39,232 bases of DNA, taken from the NCBI GenBank assembly GCA_009731375.1, contig BJOX01000072.1, forward strand, positions 92,156-131,387, given 5' to 3'. Shown here piece by piece: positions 10,617 through 39,232 of the stretch. Every line of letters starts with the position of its first letter. Positions within the stretch are counted from its first letter, which is position 1. Made by a program: the position numbers and the translations under genes. The notes beneath the pieces were generated by a model. It was not told the origin of the DNA. It saw only the letters and a list, made by a program, of their open reading frames with translations, and did no database searches. The DNA is from Paulinella micropora (Eukaryota > Cercozoa > Imbricatea > Euglyphida).

Positions 10617-11587
10617 TGATATGCAAGATGAAGATATGAGCATGCGTTCGTGTTTTTTGTGGGTAAACCTTTGACTCCGAAGATTTTTGGCTGGAACTGG
10701 GGCATTGAGGGCGCACCCTAGTACTCACCTTTAACAGGTGAGAACAACAAAACAACCGACGAACGCCAGAATCTGCTTCTGAACTTTTGATGTACAAAGC
10801 AGTATCAAACTGTACGGTATGTTACAAATACCAATATTTTCACTGTATTAGGTGACTCCAAGACAAGCAAATAACAAACGTGAAATATGCAAACAGGCAA
10901 GAGCTTAACGTAAATTGATGTAAGATTCGCAAAGTCCCCGAAGGAAACAGCAAAAGAAGAGACCAATCGAGAGCAGAAGGTGAAGGGGTAGAAAAAACTC
11001 ATTTCGAAAGGGCGGACATAGGCAAGAACCCTTTCAAAGGGAAAAACCAAGGAAAACGGCACTAAAACTGTTCATGCGCCGTAAAAAAAAGGGTTCAACA
11101 ATGGTGTTGTGTTGAACGAATGCAAAACATATCATTCGTGTCGCTTCATCATGTTCAATGCTCTTTGTTCTCTCTTTCAGTCCTGTTCTAGTTCTTGTCT
11201 TTTGTCTGTTTTCCCTCCGGTCTTTCCTTCACAACATACTCTGCAGTGAAAGGCTGTGCTACTCAATATTAGCGTTTGTAACAGTAGTGCATCACCGGAA
11301 CGTCTCCGACATTTCCGTACATAAGAGCAGATCATATTTTCCTTTGTAGTAGGTATCTGCTTCGCAAATATACTCTGAAGAAGCCACAACGTGTCAGGCT
11401 TTCGCATCTAGACGTTGCACGTGACTCGGAGATATTACGCACTGGTTAAAATCACAAGAGGTCTGTAAGCTCTTCTGTAGGCCCTTGTTTGAGTTCTAAC
11501 CTGTAACCACCCGCGCTTGAGCGCAGGAAAGACTCTTCTGCATTGCTTAACGCTTGAAACTAGCGAAGCTTCTACGCTACTTGTACC
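10617..11587. other. Unique-looking sequence, no gene recognised
   Basis: Nearly 1 kb without microsatellites. Minus-strand frames of 85 and 76 codons (10805-11062, 11177-11407) have no recognisable motif or coherent splice sites. A small palindrome (CACCTTTAACAGGTG) lies near 10727. It could contain an unrecognised exon. Confidence 0.4.
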
Positions 11588-11681
11588 NNNNNNNNNNNNN
11601 NNNNNNNNNNNNNNNNNNNNNNNNNNNNNNNNNNNNNNNNNNNNNNNNNNNNNNNNNNNNNNNNNNNNNNNNNNNNNNNNN

Positions 11682-11713
<32 letters not shown>

Positions 11714-11762
11714 CAACTACACTCAGCATGCTTACAAAGCCATGATGATGCTGCTGCTCCTG

Positions 11763-11833
<71 letters not shown>

Positions 11834-11904
11834 TAATAATAATGATAATGATATAATAATAATAATAATAGTAATAATAATTAATAATGATAATAATGAT
11901 GATG

Positions 11905-11968
<64 letters not shown>

Positions 11969-12159
11969 TAATAATAATGTATCTCCTGCCAATTGCTGAG
12001 CCAAAAGGCCATGTGCATCCAGTCCTCCATTCCATAAGGAAAGTCTCCACACCAATCGGTGGAATAAAGGAAGTGACGGCATAGAACATTATTCTAGGAG
12101 CTTTATACCAATCAGCCCATTGAAAAGGACCAATGGCCTATGTACTCCCTAACAATAAC

Positions 12160-12203
<44 letters not shown>

Positions 12204-12270
12204 TAACAATAACAATAACAACAACAACAATAACAATAACAATAACAATAATAATAACAATAATAATAAC

Positions 12271-12303
<33 letters not shown>

Positions 12304-12341
12304 CATAATCATAATCATATGATAATAATGATAATAATAAC

Positions 12342-12433
<92 letters not shown>

Positions 12434-12434
12434 T
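11682..12434. repeat. (CT)n and two (AAT)n tracts around a unique 165-bp segment
   Basis: (CT)n at 11682-11710 at the gap edge, (AAT)n at 11766-11977, a unique segment at 11978-12154, then (AAT)n with AAC and ATC variants at 12155-12434. The unique segment is bounded by ATT-type repeat on both sides like the SINE copies in this window, but I cannot align it to them. Confidence 0.8.
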
Positions 12435-12699
12435 AGTGCTTCTCTGTCAATGACTGATGCATTTCTGCACATGCGCCTCCATCGTCTCACCCGTGAGGGG
12501 AGTACGAAGAATTGACGATAGGCTCTAATGACACCCCCGCAAGGGCAGTTCCAACACTTCCAGACGGACCGGTATGTTCAATGAAAATACTGGTCCGGAC
12601 GGTGGAATCGAACTGGCGACTGGAATCGAACTGGCGACTGGATTCGAACTGGTGACAGGGCCCAGATGGTAGAACTTGACCACTGGGCTATCACGGTGT
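12435..12699 (-). mobile_element. tRNA-derived SINE, minus strand, with triplicated B box
   Basis: Read on the minus strand it begins ACACCGTGATAGCCCAGTGG, which contains a tRNA-like A box. A B box follows (GTTCGATTCC), as in RNA polymerase III promoters. The B-box unit CCAGTTCGATTCCAGTCG is present three times in tandem. The body contains CATTGAACATACCGGTCCGT and GGAACTGCCCTTGCGGGGGT, and the 3' end is GACAGAGAAGCACTATTATT. (AAT)n flanks both sides. Three plus-strand relatives lie at 26198-27132. Confidence 0.85.
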
Positions 12700-12700
12700 A

Positions 12701-12770
<70 letters not shown>

Positions 12771-12960
12771 GTGTACTTCCTCTAAGGCATACTGATGCAG
12801 CTGATGGCACGATCCGTTTCCGGACATGAGCCTCCATGCCCTTGTTCGAGGTGCTCCATCCCCACCTAGTCAGTCTCTCGACTGATTATAGGGGCCACCG
12901 ATGGAGCTCCTGAGGGCAAGACTACACTAAGCCGAGGTTATTCCGCAGTCCCAACAACCT
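12700..12960 (-). mobile_element. (AAT)n plus a diverged relative of the SINE 3' half
   Basis: (AAT)n at 12703-12768 is followed by sequence that aligns loosely with the SINE 3' half in the same orientation. Shared landmarks are AGTG(TA)CTTC, ACTGATGCA and GCCTCCAT. No tRNA-like head is visible. It could be an old copy or a related family. Confidence 0.4.
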
Positions 12961-13191
12961 CTTGCAAAACGTTGCCGCATGTGCAAGTGCGTACACCAAG
13001 CATGGTTGCTAGAACTACCTCAAAACCCCACCCAAAACAATTTGGTATCCGCTGGGTCCACGGGCTCGCCCAACGACCCTCCTCCCCAGCATCATCCACC
13101 AAATGGTTTTGAGTTAGCATCACAGTTTAACGCCGTAAGGCCATTGGGCTGGAGTCTACCTACCTACCTACCTACCTACCTACCTACCTAC

Positions 13192-13289
<98 letters not shown>

Positions 13290-13290
13290 G
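12961..13290 (+). other. 5' flank of the transporter gene
   Basis: Unique sequence to 13158, then (CTAC)n, (TATC)n and (TA)n to 13290. The promoter or an upstream untranslated exon could lie in the unique part. I see no TATA box or other element I can defend. Confidence 0.5.
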
Positions 13291-13318
13291 GGGCCTGGTT
13301 GGGGGGTGCGGCCACACC

Positions 13319-13326
<8 letters not shown>
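13291..13326 (+). CDS. Transporter exon 1 (5'UTR end and start codon)
   Basis: Exon sequence follows (TA)nTAG. ATG at 13319 has good context (CACACCATGTCG). It encodes Met-Ser and two bases of Arg, with donor gttgct. The 5' limit at 13291 is an inference; transcription may start upstream. The start is chosen because it joins exon 2 in frame to read [10 protein letters not shown]. Confidence 0.65.
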
Positions 13327-37873
<24,547 letters not shown>

Positions 37874-38328
37874 GCCCGGACAAGACTTGACACATGGATA
37901 CATAATATGTATATTCATATGTGTATGTTATATGTATACGTATATGTATATGTATATGTAGATAAAGTAGAAAGAAAGGGAAGAAAGAAAGAAAGAAAGA
38001 AAGAAAAGGAAGGGAGGAAGGAAGGAGGGAAGGAAGGAAGGAAGGAAGAAAGGAAAACGTGTTAGATATTATCTGCCCGTCTCCGAAGAGGAGCGAGAAG
38101 CAAGCAAGCAAGAAAGAAAGAAAGAAAGGAAGGAAGGAAGAAAGAAAGAAAGAAAGGAAGGAAGGAAAAAGTGTTAGATATTATATCCCATCTCCGAAGA
38201 GGAGCAAAAAGAAAGAAAGAAAAAAGATTGGAGACGGAGAAGAAAAAGTGTTAGATATCATCTCGCAGTCTCCAAGAGTTCTCTTTAGTCACAATAGAGA
38301 GAGAGAGAGAGAGAGAAGGGGGGTGGGG

Positions 38329-38371
<43 letters not shown>

Positions 38372-38377
38372 TTTTTG
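37874..38377. repeat. 3' flank: (GAAA/GGAA)n with a three-copy 38-bp motif, poly-G
   Basis: No AATAAA close to the stop. The motif GTGTTAGATATTAT, then TCTCCGAAGAGGAGC, recurs at 38058, 38170 and 38248 between GAAA/GGAA tracts. (GA)n and a long poly-G run abut the gap at 38378. Confidence 0.85.
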
Positions 38378-38387
38378 NNNNNNNNNN

Positions 38388-38547
38388 CCCCCCCCCCCCC
38401 CAAAAAAAAACATATATTACATATTTCAACTCTTATATACATGCATACCTAATATATATACACACCTATAAATACCTAACCCAATATATATTCATGTGTG
38501 TGGTTGCACTACACTCGATGTTCACTCATGCACTATCATCATGAGCG

Positions 38548-38606
<59 letters not shown>

Positions 38607-38956
38607 AGAAGCCTTTAAATATTGTAAAATACTATAAAATATCAACATGTCAGTAAACAGAGCAAATTTCTTATTTGTGCTTTCTTCTTCTTCTTCTTCT
38701 TCTTCTTCTTCTTCTTCTTCTTCTTCTTCTTCTTCTTCTTCTTCTTCTTCTTCTTCTTTTTCTTCTTCTTTTTCTTCTTCTTCTTCTTCTTCTTCTTCTT
38801 CTTCTTCTTCTTCTTCTTCTTCTTCTTCTTCTTCTTCTTCTTCTTCTTCTTCTTCTTCTTCCTCTTCCTCCTCCTCCTCCTGCTCTTCCTCTTCTTCTTC
38901 TTCTTCTTCTTCTTCTTCTTCTTCTTCTTCTTCTTCTTCTTCTTCTTCTTCTTCTC

Positions 38957-38991
<35 letters not shown>

Positions 38992-39018
38992 TCTTCTCGT
39001 TGTTGTTGTTGTTGTTGT

Positions 39019-39058
<40 letters not shown>

Positions 39059-39232
39059 TATTTATTTATTTCTTTCTTTCTTTCTTCCTTCCTTCCTTCC
39101 TTCCTTTCTTCCCCTCCTCCTCCTCCTCCTCCTTCTTCTTCTTCTTCTTCTTCTTCTTCTTCTTCTTCTTCTTCTTCTTCTTCTTCTTCTTCTTCTTCTT
39201 CTTCTTCTTCTTCTTCTTCTTCTTCTTCTTCT
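38388..39232. repeat. Poly-C edge, (TA)n, then (TTC)n/(TTTC)n tract to the window end
   Basis: Short unique AT-rich sequence at 38410-38540, (TA)n to 38604, then pyrimidine tracts TTC, TCC, TAC and TTTC from 38683 to the end. No gene. Confidence 0.95.

Noticed and set aside
10805-11407. Minus-strand ORFs of 85 and 76 codons
   Set aside because: Hydrophobic composition alone is weak evidence in AT-rich DNA, and no splice-consistent extension was found.

Overview
This window comes from a nuclear genome of a eukaryote. Genes are split by GT-AG introns, there is no operon structure, and more than half of the sequence is di-, tri- and tetranucleotide microsatellite. The main gene belongs to the BT1/folate-biopterin transporter (FBT) family. 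That family is known from algae, plants, oomycetes, kinetoplastids and apicomplexans and is not typical of animals, so an alga or other protist is more likely than an animal. This is an inference; I cannot name the species. Eleven N gaps interrupt the window: 962-1330, 5104-5666, 9752-9991, 11588-11681, 16793-17521 and 26965-27054, plus 10-N gaps at 19227, 29357, 35075, 35423 and 38378.

Layout. 1-2191: a two-exon gene for a secreted, cysteine-rich protein with a duplicated domain and a Lys-Asp-Gly repeat tail. 2192-6568: a foldback element, then a piggyBac-type transposon with recognisable ends (CCCTTAACCG) and a TTAA-like target duplication. Its transposase is decayed and gapped. 6569-13290: gene-poor DNA with microsatellites, three minisatellites, another foldback element and a tRNA-derived SINE on the minus strand. 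13291-37873: one plus-strand gene of about 25 short exons that I reconstructed by hand. It encodes a roughly 644-residue, 12-helix BT1/FBT transporter with hydrophilic tails. Exon phases match at every junction and the exons sum to an intact frame. 37874-39232: the 3' flank, ending in a long (TTC)n tract.

The unusual feature is how the transporter gene is built. About 1.9 kb of coding sequence is spread over 24.6 kb, and the introns are almost entirely TATC, CTAC, CATA, TATG, ATT, ATCA or TC repeats. Fourteen exons have partial or complete copies of themselves embedded in the neighbouring repeat, about 42 copies by hand count. Copies upstream of an exon keep its 5' part and acceptor; copies downstream keep its 3' part and donor. 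One exon has been turned into a 14-unit minisatellite. Another has a second in-frame copy that differs only at synonymous sites and is linked to the first by an inverted repeat. Several copy breakpoints fall where exon sequence matches the repeat motif, which suggests template switching or slippage between microsatellites and exons.

The introns also hold several short mobile-element families. These are a tRNA-SINE flanked by (ATT)n, a retroposon-like family ending in (ATCT)n with 3'-end-only fragments, and inverted-repeat elements. Two of the latter carry compensatory base changes in a long hairpin. The element tails match the surrounding microsatellites and may have seeded them.
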